Source of the DNA: Nageia nagi
Taxonomy: Eukaryota; Pinophyta
Direction of reading: 5' to 3'
Length of the DNA: 64,000 nt
Assembly (NCBI GenBank): GCA_050084985.1
Contig: JBITNC010000001.1
Location: forward strand, 174,654,001 to 174,718,000
Position 1 is the stretch's first letter; each line of letters begins with the position of its first letter. The position numbers and the translations under genes were made by a program. Positions 21,871 through 33,996 of this stretch are shown here, piece after piece. A model generated the notes under the pieces. It was not told where the DNA came from, did not search any database, and saw only the letters and a list, made by a program, of their open reading frames with translations.

Positions 21871-23639
21871 AGGAAAACCTTAAAAAAATAAAAATTTACA
21901 AAAAACCAAAAAATATATATATAAAAACAAAATAAAATAAAACAAAATATGTATATATACTCATAATATGTACTTCTAAAGCATCTTGGCTATTGGATGC
22001 GCTACCCTTATGTACATATCATTCCACTTTGTTCATTTTGTTTGGCCCTTTACCTTGAATGGCATTATTATTAGATATCAATCATTATAAAGGAGGTAAC
22101 TAATCAAGCTATATGTATCCATACATCATAAATACATCCATATAATATTCATCTATGTATATAGTTGTATTTACATATAAAGTAGGCAATGAATACTCTA
22201 TTCATGTTTAGTTTTAGTTGAAAGATCTTATGTCAAGGTTTCAAAAACTTAGGATGATAAAAAGACATAACTATGATATATGGTAGTGTACTAAAAGATT
22301 AATACACTTCTCACATTAAAATCTTTAAATAATCAAAAATTGAGTATTTCTTCAGTATAAATGTGAGTATGGTTTTCTTATTTTTTTGCTTCATCCTAAA
22401 CCTAAGAGCTAGGATATATATAAAAATGAAATGAGAGAGAAAGAAAAAAAAAACATGAAGATTTAGAATTCTTGGGCTATTACAATATCTTCTATCAGGG
22501 CTATGGATGCTTGATTGGAAATAGGACTAACTTGTAATGGAATAAAGGGGTTAACCTTCACCAAGGCTATGGATGCTTTTTGGTAATGAATTCTACCTTA
22601 CAAAAATATAAGAAAAATCACATATAACAATTTATAATCTTGGGGTATTCAATTTAAAAATGTCAAGAGAAAGAAATGAACATCATTGCACACACATGAG
22701 TCTATGGTAAACTTAAGTATATTATGATCTTGTTTTATATCATCTCTAGTAGATTAGACCAAAGCAAAAGATTAATTGATGAAACTAGATATTGGAGGTG
22801 TTATTCATCACACTTATTTATTTATTTATATTCATTCATTCCATACCATCATGCCTTATTATTATTATTATAAACATTAATAATTTTTTAAAGCATTAAG
22901 ATTGATGTCTAAATTATTATGTCATTCATAAATACCTTAGGTCATTAAGTTGCATACATTTTACATTCATTCATACCATTTTTCCATATGCATCTATGTG
23001 TATCCATTATTATATCTATACATACATAAAGTATTTTGTAAATATTATGTGTTACATCCATACCACCACATCACCCATGATATCATATATGTTCATACCA
23101 ATATATTATGTTCAAACCATGTACAAAAGTAGCTAGGAAAATGGAAAATGATGCATTTGATTCCATTCTCCTACAAATCAAATCATGTTCTACAAATATA
23201 CAAATCCTATATAAACATAAAAACAACTTTGCATTAATAAAACATATTATAAATAAATCCTTAAACTAAACTAAACATGAAAATTAAAATGTTCATACAT
23301 ATTCATTTTAAAAAGATAGACACATACATCTAAAAACTAAAAATAGCAATATACATTAATGTGATACTAAAGTATGCATATAAAAGTATAGGCTATCACC
23401 ATGTATATATATGTCAAAAAATATAATCAAATGTTCATCACATAAGCTATCCATCACATCTAGAAAAACTAACCATCAATCATGACTACCATGATCCAAA
23501 ATATAAATAAGGTCATCAACAAATAAGTCTACAACTAATATGTCTAAACATATAAAATGATCATGCCCCTCATGATCTTAAAAAATAAATGTCATAGTCT
23601 GATAAAAATCCATAATTCTAACATGAAATATAAATATAT
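21871..23639. other. Element C spacer, no gene seen
   Basis: A/T-rich sequence with no coding signal on either strand. It includes short AT runs and a local duplication of 'gctatggatgctt' at about 22501 and 22565. The same kind of spacer is at 60661-61850 in E. Confidence 0.6.
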
Positions 23640-25640
23640 GTGATGCAATCACTACTATGTCCTCATGAGCTACCCTCCCCACCATCTCTTGAACTACTAG
23701 CTCTACCCTATCCTAGATGGGTAGTACGCATTGAACCTATAGGAATCACATCCTAAGTCACTCTGTTAACCTCAAATGATTACACTATATGTTGAGGAGA
23801 AATCCCACCTATCCCACTATGGCTATGTGATGTGGTAGGTTTAATAATTCTACCCTATGTACTAGCATCCCTTTGAACTCCACTAGCTACTTGATAAACT
23901 AAGATATCCATAGGAACATATGAAATAGGAGGAACTGGATATAGCATATGAGGAACATATGAAGGTACTCTCATAAACCATATCTAAATAATAAAAGAAT
24001 AATAATCCCTCTACTAAAGAATACCTTATACAAACATTGATGGTTGACTAGCTCCCCATGTGGATGTACTAGCCCCTCTAGCCTATGAGGAGGCTTGAGC
24101 CTCATCTCTCTCCTCATGATACTTGTCTTTCTTAACTTGATAATGGTACATAAAAGCACCAAGTTGATAAAATTGATATCTTAACTCATAAATATACTTA
24201 GGAGTGCATCAACACTTGGTACCTATGGAGGAGGATCTTGACCTCCTCTCTCACCTCTAGATGATGTACCTACCTCCATATCCTCACTCAATATGCTCAC
24301 TCAAACTAGCTATGTTCTATGGCTCATCAACTACCTGCTCCTCAACCTGCACCTTAGCCTCATACCTTATGGGCTCATCCCCTGCTACCCCTCTAACCTT
24401 AGCTACATGTCTAGCTCATCAACTTGTTGATGTACCTGATGACCCACCTCCTCTCTTGTATCTCCCTCTATCTCAACCTACCACAATGCTTGGAACTCCT
24501 TAGTAGCACCCACATCATTTGCCTTAGAATCCTCCATTAAGGGCTCCTCAAGATTTACATATACAAGATGTTGTACACCCTCAATAGGTACCTCATCCTC
24601 CCTAAGGAATTGGATAGGAGTAGGTGGAATATCTTGCACAAGGTTGAACTGATGTTGCACACACTCAAAGTAAAAGTACTCTAAGAAGTACGTCTACCTC
24701 CCACTACTAACTTTGGTCTATTTGATGCCAATAAGCTAGCTAGCAAGCCCATCCCAATCTAGATAAGAATAGTAAGGCCTAAAACCTCACCTAATCTACC
24801 ACCAAGTGTGATAACAAGTGTTGATAGTATGTGACATCATGACATATACCATCAAAGGAATGTTAGTAGAATTCATCCCTTCATTGTAAAATCCCATCTG
24901 GATAGGTGAAGTGTATCTCAAGATAAGAACTAAGATTCCATTAGGATAAACAATATGAATATGCTCATATGCCCAAGCCTGCAAGGTAATTATGACATAT
25001 AGGGATGATTGATCACCCAATGAATAGAAGAAAAGATCCTTATAAATTTGTACCAAGAGAGTACCATCCCAAGCATAAATAGTACCATGCTAAAGCATAT
25101 CAACCACCACATGCAATAGTAACTAGGGAAATTAGCCTCTACCCATGTCTGTAAGTGCATAACATTATATAATGCCCATAAATTAAGAAGCTTGTATAAG
25201 TATCTACTGGTCATTATTTCAATACCTGAAGTATGGGAAGCCACCTAAGAACATATCCCCCAAAATGTCATCAACTACATCTACTTTGTAAATGGTAATG
25301 ATATCAAGATGCACTAACTCCCAATTCATAGCATGTTGAATCTACTTTCCTTGAATCAATAGATGATATATACAATGGATATCCTCTACCATGATAGTTA
25401 TCTCCCTTCTAGGAAGATGGAAGGTATCAATCGAATAGTTCCATCTCTTGAACAAAGCCACTAGCAAAGGGTAGTCCTAGTGAATGAAACCCATATAGAG
25501 CCTAACTCTAAAACCCACACTAAGTAGGAAAGTGTGATCCTCAACCATCAGTAGATCTTGGCCTTCTAACAAGATCCTAGGATATCATCCACATGGCTCA
25601 AAAATATCCAAGACCTAAGATAGTCATGTGAAAAAAGTTA
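23640..25640 (-). pseudogene. Element C: antisense ORF resembling plant mobile domain
   Basis: Read leftward from about 25620 the frame gives 'RILLEGQDLLMVEDH', 'SVGFRVRLYMGFIH', then LLVALFKRWNYSIDTFHLP and EITIMVEDIHCIYHLL at about 25470-25350. The pattern [LF]..RW...T.TFHLP..E.T.T.ED is the signature of the plant mobile domain, known from host genes and transposons. Further conserved blocks lie at 25244-24790, then a low-complexity Pro/Ser/Arg-rich part down to about 23640. E has the same ORF at 61850-63620. It opposes the direction of gag-pol, so it would need its own promoter. Stops at several points. Function unknown. Confidence 0.72.
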
Positions 25641-27254
25641 GCTTAAAAAAATTTAATCAAAGTATGATCATCGATGATCGGGGTAATATTTGCATAATCA
25701 CCAGTGATCATGGTCGATCATGGTGTTTTTGTAAACCCTCAACCCTAGTCATTGATCACAATTAAGGGTTTTGAAAAAACTTAAAGTCTAATAAAAATAA
25801 CAATAACCAAATGGTCTAAAAAACTTCCAAAAACTATTTTAAACTTTTTTATGATTCCTATTTTATCTTTTAATGGTTAAATTTAACACATTAAGAAAAA
25901 AATTAAAAGAGAATTTGAAAACCTACCTCCTCCTCATTGGCCTCTTACACAATGTTGAGCATCCTCATGGTGGCATCCTAGCTCTAATTAATGATGAAAA
26001 GCAAAAATATGGGGTCAAACTCTTAGCTTATGGGGTAGGGTACAATAGAGCTCTGACCTAGCACAAAAGATAAACTAGAAAATGATAGCAAGACCTATTT
26101 CTTTCTATCTATCTGTGTATTCAAATGCTAGCAATTTTTGGTCAAGTGCCAGCAATCCATAAGGATTATTGGTGATCTTGAGGGAATCACTAGTGATTGG
26201 AACCTTTAAAAAATTAAAACCAAAAAAAGAAGAAGATAGTTTTCTTAGCACAAATTTATGTAGGTATTTCAATAAGAGAAGTACCTGAGATCCTTCCTAT
26301 GCATTTACAAAGTATTTTCTATTAAAATAAAAAAAAAACTTAAAAATACAAAAATTTGGAGTTGTTTCAAGGAATGTCAAAAGTTCTTTAGGCCTGATTA
26401 GGCCTATGATTAACTGTAAATATTAATGAGAAAATTTGAAATAAAATAGAATAGTTAAAGCTATCTATAAAGTTTTGTATATATCTTTTTGAACAACCAA
26501 CTACAAATCAAACAAGAGAAAAAAATATACATAAAAACATAAGCTATGTTTCTAAATCTAGACAAAACACTTACATTCAAAAAATTGCTCACATAAAGAA
26601 TATTACAAAAAAATAATATAATAATCAAAAAATTCTAAAAATTATTGTATCTATAAAACCCTAAAAACTAAAAAATATATATCAAAGAAAAAGTTGAAAC
26701 AAGTTTTTCTCTTGTTAACCTTATCTAAATCCAAATGTTTTGAAAAAACTAAAACTCTTAAGTGACTCTAAATTTCAAAAATGATCCTTCTTTTAATAGA
26801 GACAAGAAGGATGGGTTTGGATATGATTAAAATTATTGGATGAAATTTTGCACAAGATTGTTAAGTAACCTACCTACTAGGATAAAAGCTAAATGATCAA
26901 AGTTTTTGTATTCGTAAGGGAGCTTCTTTATCACATGCTAGCTATGGCATAGTCTTGATAGCCAAGACTCCATCCATCCATATCCTACTAACACAGTACA
27001 ATAGTATAGTGATAATTGTCTAAGTTATGCATTGCAATACAATTTCAATTGATTTCAAAACATGTCAAATGAAAATTAACCAAAATGGATTTAGTCATAA
27101 TACACTCACTCAAATTTAGATTATTCATAGAGGATAAGTTAATTCAAAGCCTTGACCTAAGGTCAGGAACACAAGTTTAAGACTTGATTACACCTCCTCT
27201 CAAATAGGCTTAATTTTTTGAAATAATCCCCACTTATAAAATGTTGGATATTTC
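25641..27254. other. Element C 3' spacer, no gene seen
   Basis: A/T-rich with no convincing frame; the 62-codon frame at 25873-26061 is unsupported. Short motifs such as 'accagtgatcatgg' and 'gatcatcgatgatcg' (25665-25715) recall palindromic bits of the LTR ('caccagtgatc'). The 5' side of the antisense ORF lies here, so an antisense promoter would be expected in this stretch. Confidence 0.55.
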
Positions 27255-27269
27255 AAAAAAGGGGAAAAA
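27255..27269 (+). other. Element C polypurine tract
   Basis: aaaaaaggggaaaaa directly abuts the TG of the 3' LTR. It would prime plus-strand cDNA synthesis. Confidence 0.88.
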
Positions 27270-28113
27270 TGTAGACACCTAAAAATGACCTCTCTTTCAA
27301 TAAACAAAATAAGGGGACAAAAATTTAAGCAAATAATAAAGTTTGCTAAAATATTCTAACCACTAGCAACCTAGTACAATCATTGGTGATCAATTCCAAT
27401 CATCGGAACCCAATATGAAATCACCAGTGATCCTGTAAATAGAAAAGTTAAAGAAAAAATGGAAAAATTAGTGCACCTAGGGAAACAAACCAATACATCA
27501 AGAATTAGTCATTCTTGATCATCTACCTTCCCTACATGGATAGAACCTATGACAAGGCTGGATGAGATTTTTTATCTAGTCCTTGCTTCCAAAATAGCAA
27601 CCTTAGACACCTTGAAAACCATAAATCAAATCTCCTCCTAGGAGAAAAAATAGGTACCAATACAAAATATTGAATTCAACCTTATGCTATTAGACTACAT
27701 CTAGAGTTTTGAGTATATTACATTTATTGAGTTATTTACATGTATTTTATTCATGCTTACTTGCTTTGATTTCATAGCATGAGCAAGTATGTTTTAATGT
27801 GTTGTTGGTTTAAGTATGTCAAAATTTTTAAGAACAATGGTTGATTTGAGCAAAGAAGAGCTAAGGAACCAGCAAGGAGGAAATAATCTACATTATTCTC
27901 CTTCTTCTATAGTTTTCATAAACATCACTTTGGCCTTATAGATAATAGCAAAGAAGGCCTCTAAGAGGCTCATACCATCTATTGTACTTAAGCCCTCCAT
28001 GTGAGGTAAACTTGTAATCTAAATTAAGGTTTATACCAAAGATCAATAAAGAGTTTTGTTGGTTGTAACATCTCTTGTTTTGCATGCTTGCAAGGTTGTT
28101 TTTTAGGTAAACA
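27270..28113 (+). repeat. Element C 3' LTR
   Basis: 844 bp, TGTAGACACC to ...GGTAAACA, partner of 10605-11405, followed by the CATGG duplication. Confidence 0.93.
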
Positions 28114-28118
28114 CATGG
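28114..28118. repeat. Target-site duplication of C, right copy (CATGG)
   Basis: Matches 10600-10604 exactly. Confidence 0.95.
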
Positions 28119-28690
28119 TCTTAGTCGAAAATAAAACCAATCTAAAGATCAAGATGCTAAGGTTGAATATTGAAGGTGAATACATAAGCAATGAGTTTAA
28201 TGAGTTTTATGTAAAGCAAGGGATCAAAAGTTAGTTTACTATCCCTTATACTCCACAATAGAATGGAGTTGTAGAAAGAAAAAATATTATCATAATGGAG
28301 ATGGCTAGATGCATCATGGGAAATATTCCTAAGTTTTTATGGGGTGAATATGTTAGCACATCTATCTTCACCTTGAATAGGTGTCCCAAAAAAGTAGTTG
28401 AAGGTAAAAATCCATATGAGGAATGGACAAGAAAGAAACATGATATCTCACATTTAAGGGTCTTTGTATGTGAAGCTTTTTCCTTCATAGTTTCTAATAA
28501 AAGGAAGAAGTTGGATAATAAGTCATAAAAATGTATATTTATGGGATATGATAATCAACATAGAGGATATATGCTCTACTTTCCTTCAGTGAAACTAGTT
28601 TTTATTTCAAGGGATGTCAAATTCAATGAGGTTCCTATTGATCTTGTTCAAGTGATGTCCTTGAAGACTCTTGAAAATTTCCTAAATGGT
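28119..28690 (+). pseudogene. Element B: integrase, C-terminal part
   Basis: Continues B's integrase after C. The second catalytic Asp block (normally SDNGGE) reads LNIEGEY, so the Asp is Asn. 'YTPQQNGVVERKN' keeps the catalytic Glu. Then 'EMARCIMGNIPKFLWGEYV', 'LNRCPKK', 'NPYEEWTRKKHDISHLRVF' and, after a stop, 'KCIFMGYDNQHRGYML', all standard copia integrase C-terminal blocks. The open piece at 28295-28528 is 77 codons. Confidence 0.9.
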
Positions 28691-29640
28691 TGGATATATG
28701 TGTAGATAGGTCACCTAATGAGAAAAAGTTTCCAACTCAAAGGATAACTAGAAGCATGAATTTCAATAAGTTTCTCCTTGATAAAATGAACAATCATAAT
28801 GAGACTTCAACCTTTAAGGAGGAATCTAAACATGCTTGTTGTATGGATTATATGAAGTTGGAATATGAGGCACTTATAAAAAATGAAACTTGGTACTTAG
28901 TTCTAGATTCATCCTCAAATAATGTAATTAAAAAAAAATGGATCTATAATATTAACTATAATTTAGAAGATGAAATTGAGAAACATAAGGCAAGGTTAGT
29001 TGTTAAGGGTTTCATTCAAAAGTATGAAATTGATTATGAAGAAACTTTTGCACCAGTATCAAAGATGGCTAGGGTCATATTGATCCTTTCCCTTTCAGTA
29101 GCTCAAGGTTGTAAGGTACTTCAATTTGATGTAAAGAGTATTTTTTTTCAATGGTGACTTATATGGTAAAATCTTCATGAGTCCCATGTGTGCAAGCTAA
29201 ATAAGTCTTTGTATGGACTTAAGCAAGCACCAAGAGCATGGTACAAAAGATTTTAGGGTATTTTGAGACTCTTGGTTTCTTCAAATGCTACTCAGATTCA
29301 TATATTTATGTGCTCAATGAAAGAAAAGACTTGGTATTAATTCTTCTCTATGTGGATGATTTTTTAATCATGGGGAATAATATGGTGATCATAAATGAGT
29401 CAATTACCAAACTTTAGGCCAAATATGAGATGATTGATCTTGGTCTTTTGCACTACTACCTTGGTATGCAGGTGTATCATTGTAATGATTTTACCTACCT
29501 TAGTCAATCCAAATATATCTTAGATATTTTGTAGAAGTTTGGAATGGAAGAGTATAATTTTATGACTATTCTTATTGCTCCTCAAATTAAGCTTGAGACT
29601 AGTTTAAACTCTCAGTTGTTAGATGCTACAAAATATAGGT
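28691..29640 (+). pseudogene. Element B: reverse transcriptase
   Basis: A 155-codon open frame (28690-29157) carries 'YEALIKNETWYLV', KKKWIYNINYN, 'KARLVVKGFIQKYEIDYEETFAP' in parts, and 'VLQFDVKSIFF'. Frameshifts follow; then 'LNKSLYGLKQAPRAWYK' (29190-29250) and the active site LLYVDDFLI at about 29345-29371 with YVDD intact. It ends with the 'LGMQV' and 'Y..DIL..F.M' thumb blocks. RT would make cDNA. Several stops rule out activity. Confidence 0.92.
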
Positions 29641-30290
29641 AGCTTATTTATAGTCTTCTTTATTTAACTATCTCTAGGCCATATATTGCCTTTGCAGTGA
29701 ACCTGATGGCAAGGTTTATGCATAAGCCTTATGTTGACCATCTTCATGCTTCTAAGAAAATTTTGAGGTATATTATGGGCACAAAAGATCTATCCCTAAG
29801 TTTATCAAGTTGCATTCTTTTTCTCTCTCAAGGTTCTTTGATTTTGCCTATAGAGGTGATAGAGATGATAGAAAATCCACTTTAGCATATGTATTTAATA
29901 TTGGATTAGGTGCTATCTCTTGGTCTTATATGAAGAAGCCTATAGTCACTTTATCCACCATAGAAGAAGAATATAGAGCTATGACTATTGCATCCTAGGA
30001 AGCAATTTGTCCTAGGCATATTTTGAAAGAAATTAGGTATGAGCAAGTTGGCCTATCTTTGATATCTTTAGATAATCATTTTGTTACTGCTTTGGCCAAA
30101 ACCCATGTATTCCATTAGAGAAAAAAGCACATATAAATCCAAGCACACTTCATTAGGGATAAATTTTTGGATAGCACCTTACAACTTTAGTATTGCTTAT
30201 CAAATAAAAACTCTGCTAATTTTTTCACCAAACCCCTTTCTAACACTCAATTCTACAAGCTTCGAGGGTCTCTTAGGCTAGTGAAGTTGT
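29641..30290 (+). pseudogene. Element B: RNase H
   Basis: After 'SLLYLT.SRP.I.FAV' the domain shows 'FDFAYRGDRDDRKSTLAYVF', 'GAISWSYMKKPIVTLSTIEEEYRAM', 'HFIRDKF' and 'FTKPLSNTQFYKLRG', the conventional end of copia pol. The usual DSDWAGD reads DFAYRGD. The frame is carried by overlapping open pieces at 29697-29885, 29810-29998 and 30081-30281, which shows frameshift decay. Confidence 0.9.
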
Positions 30291-31031
30291 CCTAAAAGAG
30301 GAGTGGAGTTTGAATTCTTGTTGAATTCATTTTTTTGTGATAAAAACTTCACTCCTTTAAGGATATTTTGGCTATATATTGTTGATCTTTGTGTATAGTT
30401 TTTGGTTCTCCATGTGTGAGGAACTAGTATGTGCATGTTAGCATTATTTAGTTATCCACATGAGATGAAATTTTTTGTACACTTCTTACATTATTTAGTT
30501 ATTAATATGTGAGGAGCTTGCATGTTCATGATTGGATGTATATCCTACTTTTTATAATGATGATCAACACATGTATTTATTATATAGTAGGTGCCTATGA
30601 GTTTGCTTAGCATCTTTGTGATGACTTATAATGCACCATTTGATCAGTTTATAGATGGAATTATTTGATTCATCTATCTTATATTGATATGAATATATGT
30701 TGCATCTAACTAATCTTGTGTATGAGTTACTTGTAGATTATAGGTTTCTTCTTGAAATTACATGTTACTTACTTCAAGTATGCAAGCTCATGGAGGCTCA
30801 TCATGTCAACATTTTATTGAATGACTACTACTTGTATATTGAAATCATTTATGATTGATGATTGATGTTTCATAAACCATTTATTTAAATGGTTATGAAG
30901 TTGAGTCTTAGCTATATTTATTACTTCTCAAGATGTTAAGTTCTCATCTTTGATTGTATTTCTTATGGAGGAGAACTCTCTTACACTCTCTTTCTATTTT
31001 CTCTTCTCTCTAATATTGCATTAAAGGGGAG
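30291..31031 (+). other. Element B 3' untranslated region and polypurine tract
   Basis: About 730 bp without a gene. 'ttatttagttat' and 'atgtgaggagct/aact' recur locally. It ends in aaaggggag (31023-31031), the polypurine tract, directly before the LTR. Confidence 0.82.
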
Positions 31032-31540
31032 TGTTAGAATAAATAATGCACTATTGTAAATATTATTTTTTAGCAAATATCTAAAGAATAATAAATCTTC
31101 TCCTAATGTAAATCTCTAATTAAACTCATTTAAATACTTAAAAATATCCTAAATACATTTTAATTATTTAATAAATTTAATATTCTCCTCCACTTAACCT
31201 CATCCATATCATGGGCATAAGGATGAACATCCCATGTGCATAGTCTTTTCTCCTATAAATAGAATTCCTTCCTTAAGCCTTCTACACTTGATTTTGAAGT
31301 ATTGTTATGCTTTTAGAGTGTAGGTTGATATGAAGAGAGAATTCTAATGTTGTAAGAGAGATTTGTGAGTCTTGAGAAGTAATAGAATCTTTCTTAGAGT
31401 GGAGTACTCTCTTGATAGAGAGGAACCATTGTACATGGTTGTCTCATTTATGTCTAATTGAGTGATTGTCTCTTGTATTGTTATTTGAAGTAGAAGATCA
31501 CTCTAAGGTTATCTTGGTTGTAGGAGTTTCATCTCTTTAA
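31032..31540 (+). repeat. Element B 3' LTR
   Basis: Begins TGTTAGAATA and matches 291-797. Similarity ends at about 31538-31542, where element A's minus-strand RT sequence resumes with no gap in its coding content. Confidence 0.88.
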
Positions 31541-32160
31541 ATTCTTGTGTGAATTATTTTTTCATAAACCTTGGTTTTTAATCTTTCAATGCTACCATCA
31601 CTCTTGTATTTTTTCTTGTACTACCACTTGTAACCAACAACTTTCTTTCCTTTGGGAAACTCACAAAGTTCCTAAGCATCATTTATTTTAATTACATCAA
31701 TCTCTTCTCTCATAGATTGAATCCAAACAAAGTTAGAATAAGCTTATTCATAATAATATGGATAAAAAACAATTGCATATTTTGTAATAAAATTTCAATT
31801 TGAACTAGAAAACTAAATTACATAGTTTACCATTTCACCTTTTAGTTCTCTACTATCTTCATCTCTATAGAACTAAATATTTTCTAGCCTTGTGACTAGA
31901 TTTTGCATTTCTTGTATTTTCATCCTTGTGATTCTTATCATGGTGTTACAATCAATAATTTGAATTGAAAGGTGATCCTTCAACCATATCTTACATTTAT
32001 TTCCTTGGTACAACATTCTTGCATTGGGTGAGCTTGGAGAACTCACACTTTTTGGTGTCGTAGAGGAGTTAGAGGTGCTTGGTGAAGTTGGAACACTCAC
32101 ACTTGATGGATGAACTTTACTTTTATAATACACAACATGGTTGGGCTGAATAGTTTATGA
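31541..32160 (-). pseudogene. Element A: RT N-terminus and integrase-RT linker
   Basis: Read leftward, the linker (about 32133-31870) is Ser/Pro/Thr-rich. The RT start follows: 'WIQSMREEIDVIKINDA', 'FPKGKKVVGYKW' and 'KYKSDGSIERLKTK', ending in FTQE at 31541-31552. In an uninterrupted copia RT the next residues are YG and then DFE, and these are the first residues decoded from 290 downward. A stop replaces the Trp of the TWEL motif. Confidence 0.87.
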
Positions 32161-33130
32161 TTTATTCTCCTCCAAAATCTTTTCTAAAAACATTTTTGTT
32201 ACTATTTTTTATGACCATACTCTCGACCTTAATAAAAAATGAAATCTCTTGAGATATGGTCTTATGATTCTTGGTATTATAGAATTTGTAAGCTTTGGAG
32301 TGCTCACAATATCCTATAAACACACATGCTTCTAATTTTGCATCCAACTTTCTCTTATTTTCATCATTCACATAAACATATGCAAGGCAATCAAAGACCT
32401 TCAAATGTTGTAAATTTGGTTTTCTTTTGAACCAAGCTTCATGGGGAGTGATTTTATTCAATTTCTTGTAGGATCCTTGTTCAAAATATGCATTATTGCT
32501 CTTACTATAGCCCAATAAACATTGGAAAATTTCTTGCTTTGCATCATGATTCTTTCCATCTCAACCAAGGTCCTATTATTTATTTCTACTACACCATTTT
32601 GTTATTGTTTGTAGGTATAGGTGAGGTGTCTCCTAATGCCATTGTCTTCACAATACTTAAATAATTCATTACTATAATACTCTCCTCCTCTATCACTTCT
32701 CAAACACTTCATATGATAGCCACTTTGCTTCTTAACAAAATTCTTCCATTCTTTAAAACATTCAAATGCTTCATCTTTACTTTTAATGAATTAAGCCTAA
32801 CAAATTCTACTAAAATCATCAATGAACATGATTTAAGTAAGACAATTTATCAAAATTTTGAGTTACACATGCACATAAATATCGATATTTTAGAGAGGGT
32901 GTTTAGCTCTTCATGCTTCTTCATTTGAAAACTTTCTCCTTTATTTCATTCCAAGTGAACATCCCTCACACACTTCTTTATAATCTTCTACTAATGGAAT
33001 CCCTCTCACCATTGATGGAAGTATCTTCAAATTCTAAAAATTCAAGTGCCCAAGCCTTATGTGCCAAAGTGCATTTTTGTCTTCAATTTTTACAAAAATA
33101 AAACCTCCATCCTTCTTAAGAAATTTCATT
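32161..33130 (-). pseudogene. Element A: GAG-pre-integrase and integrase
   Basis: From right to left: the zinc-binding WHIRLGHLNF at about 33080-33040 and 'CEGCSLGM', the core 'FIDDFSRI' and RSDRGGEYYSNE (32700-32660, catalytic Asp kept), 'QNGVVEINNRTLVEM' (catalytic Glu kept), then an open 117-codon piece (32515-32162) with 'LNKITPHEAWFKRKPNLQHL', 'VFDCLAYVYV' and 'ACVFIGYCEHSKAYKFYN'. A copia integrase, slightly better preserved at catalytic positions than B's, though with stops in the 32560-32990 region. Confidence 0.9.
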
Positions 33131-33540
33131 GGAAAGAGTCTATTTATAGTCATTTTAATAGTAGTAACAAGATTTTCACCATGGTTTTTATCATAAATTT
33201 AACACATTCTATCTTTAAACACTAATTTATAATTTTTCTCAAGCATTTGGCTAATACTCAACAAACTTTATTTTAAATCTAGAGCATAATAGATATCCAT
33301 TACCTTCATGGTTCCCTTATTTGTTTGTACTTGCATTTCTCCTTTACCAACAATCTCTAAGATCTTCTCATCTCCTAACTTTACACTTGACCTATAAAAG
33401 TAATCAAGTGTAGAAAGTAGAGATTGTTCATTGATCATGTGGTTTGTGAAACTACTATCCTCTTGAGCCTCTACCTTATGATCTTCCTTTTTCTTCATTT
33501 ACTTTGATAGAAAATGCTTGTTCATCATTTACTAATATTT
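33131..33540 (-). pseudogene. Element A: aspartic protease
   Basis: The frame at 33498-33268 (76 codons) reads 'EDSSFTNHM', the copia DSG[CA]xNHM active site with Asp kept and Gly changed, then 'VKLGDEKILEIVGKGEMQV' and 'VMDIYYALDLK'. 'LLSISQMLEKNYKLVF' follows after a stop. It precedes integrase as expected. Confidence 0.88.
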
Positions 33541-33996
33541 TTCTCTTTTGAAAACTCTCTCTTCATGGGATGTAATAGAGATAATTAAATGATCAATTTT
33601 CATGGTTTAATGGTATTTTGTATCCTTAATTATGAGTGTAGTAGTATCATACTTTTCTATTAAATTCCTCAAGACTTTCTTGATCACAACCACTTTCTCA
33701 ATCTTCTCTTATAGAGTGTCCATTCTATTGACTATGGATTTCACTCTCACATGGTAATCTCTAGCAATCTCTTTGTCTTCTTGTTTTAGATTTTTCAATT
33801 CCCTTTTCAATATTTAAAGCTTCACTTCTTTCACCCTTAATCTCCCTTGGTATCATTCTCTCAATGTTTCTCATTCTTTTTAGTTTGAGACACATGTTGA
33901 TATTCTTGGAAAAATGGTCTTATCCAAATTTTTTTGAATAAAAAAAAGAGTCATGGAGTTTTGCTTTTCTTATTCCTTTCCTCCTTCCTTGCATCT
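33541..33996 (-). pseudogene. Element A: gag, truncated by element E
   Basis: Read from 33990 leftward, the decayed frame gives a copia Gag middle: 'LKREFE', 'HVRVKSIVNRMDTL', 'VVVIKKVLRNLIEKYDTT', 'IIKDTK' and 'SHEERVFKREKILVNDEQAF'. Stops and shifts are frequent. The Gag N-terminus and 5' LTR are displaced to the far side of E, beyond the window. Confidence 0.78.
33992..33996. repeat. Probable target-site duplication of E, left copy (CATCT)
   Basis: The five bases before E's LTR. The partner lies outside the window, so this is predicted from the family's 5-bp duplications. Confidence 0.55.

Larger units (their letters stand above)
10605..28113 (+). mobile_element. Element C: Tat-lineage Ty3/gypsy, RT deleted, long 3' tail
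   Basis: A 17.5-kb element with LTRs at 10605-11405 and 27270-28113, a 5-bp duplication CATGG, and a purine tract before the 3' LTR. Domain order is gag, protease, RT N-terminal linker, RNase H, archaeal-type RNase H, integrase. The second RNase H between RNase H and integrase is the mark of the plant Tat/Ogre group. Between integrase and the 3' LTR is about 8 kb with two sense coding-like blocks and one antisense block. Element E is a second copy of the family and retains the RT that C lost. Confidence 0.93.
291..31540 (+). mobile_element. Element B: Ty1/copia retrotransposon, split by D and C
   Basis: Plus-strand Ty1/copia with two LTRs of about 507 bp (291-797 and 31032-31540), a Met-tRNA-like primer site after the first, and a purine tract before the second. 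Its domains run in copia order: gag, protease, GAG-pre-integrase, integrase, RT, RNase H. Two later insertions interrupt it, D at 4055-10116 and C at 10605-28113. Removing each insertion plus one target duplication restores the surrounding reading frame. B sits inside the RT of element A. Its own target duplication is not clean: 5' flank aatat, 3' flank aattc. Without D and C the element is about 7.7 kb, long for copia, mainly because of a 2.1-kb leader. Confidence 0.92.

Noticed and set aside
22490-22600. Duplicated 'gctatggatgctt' in C's spacer
   Set aside because: Two short copies only, with no structure or coding context.
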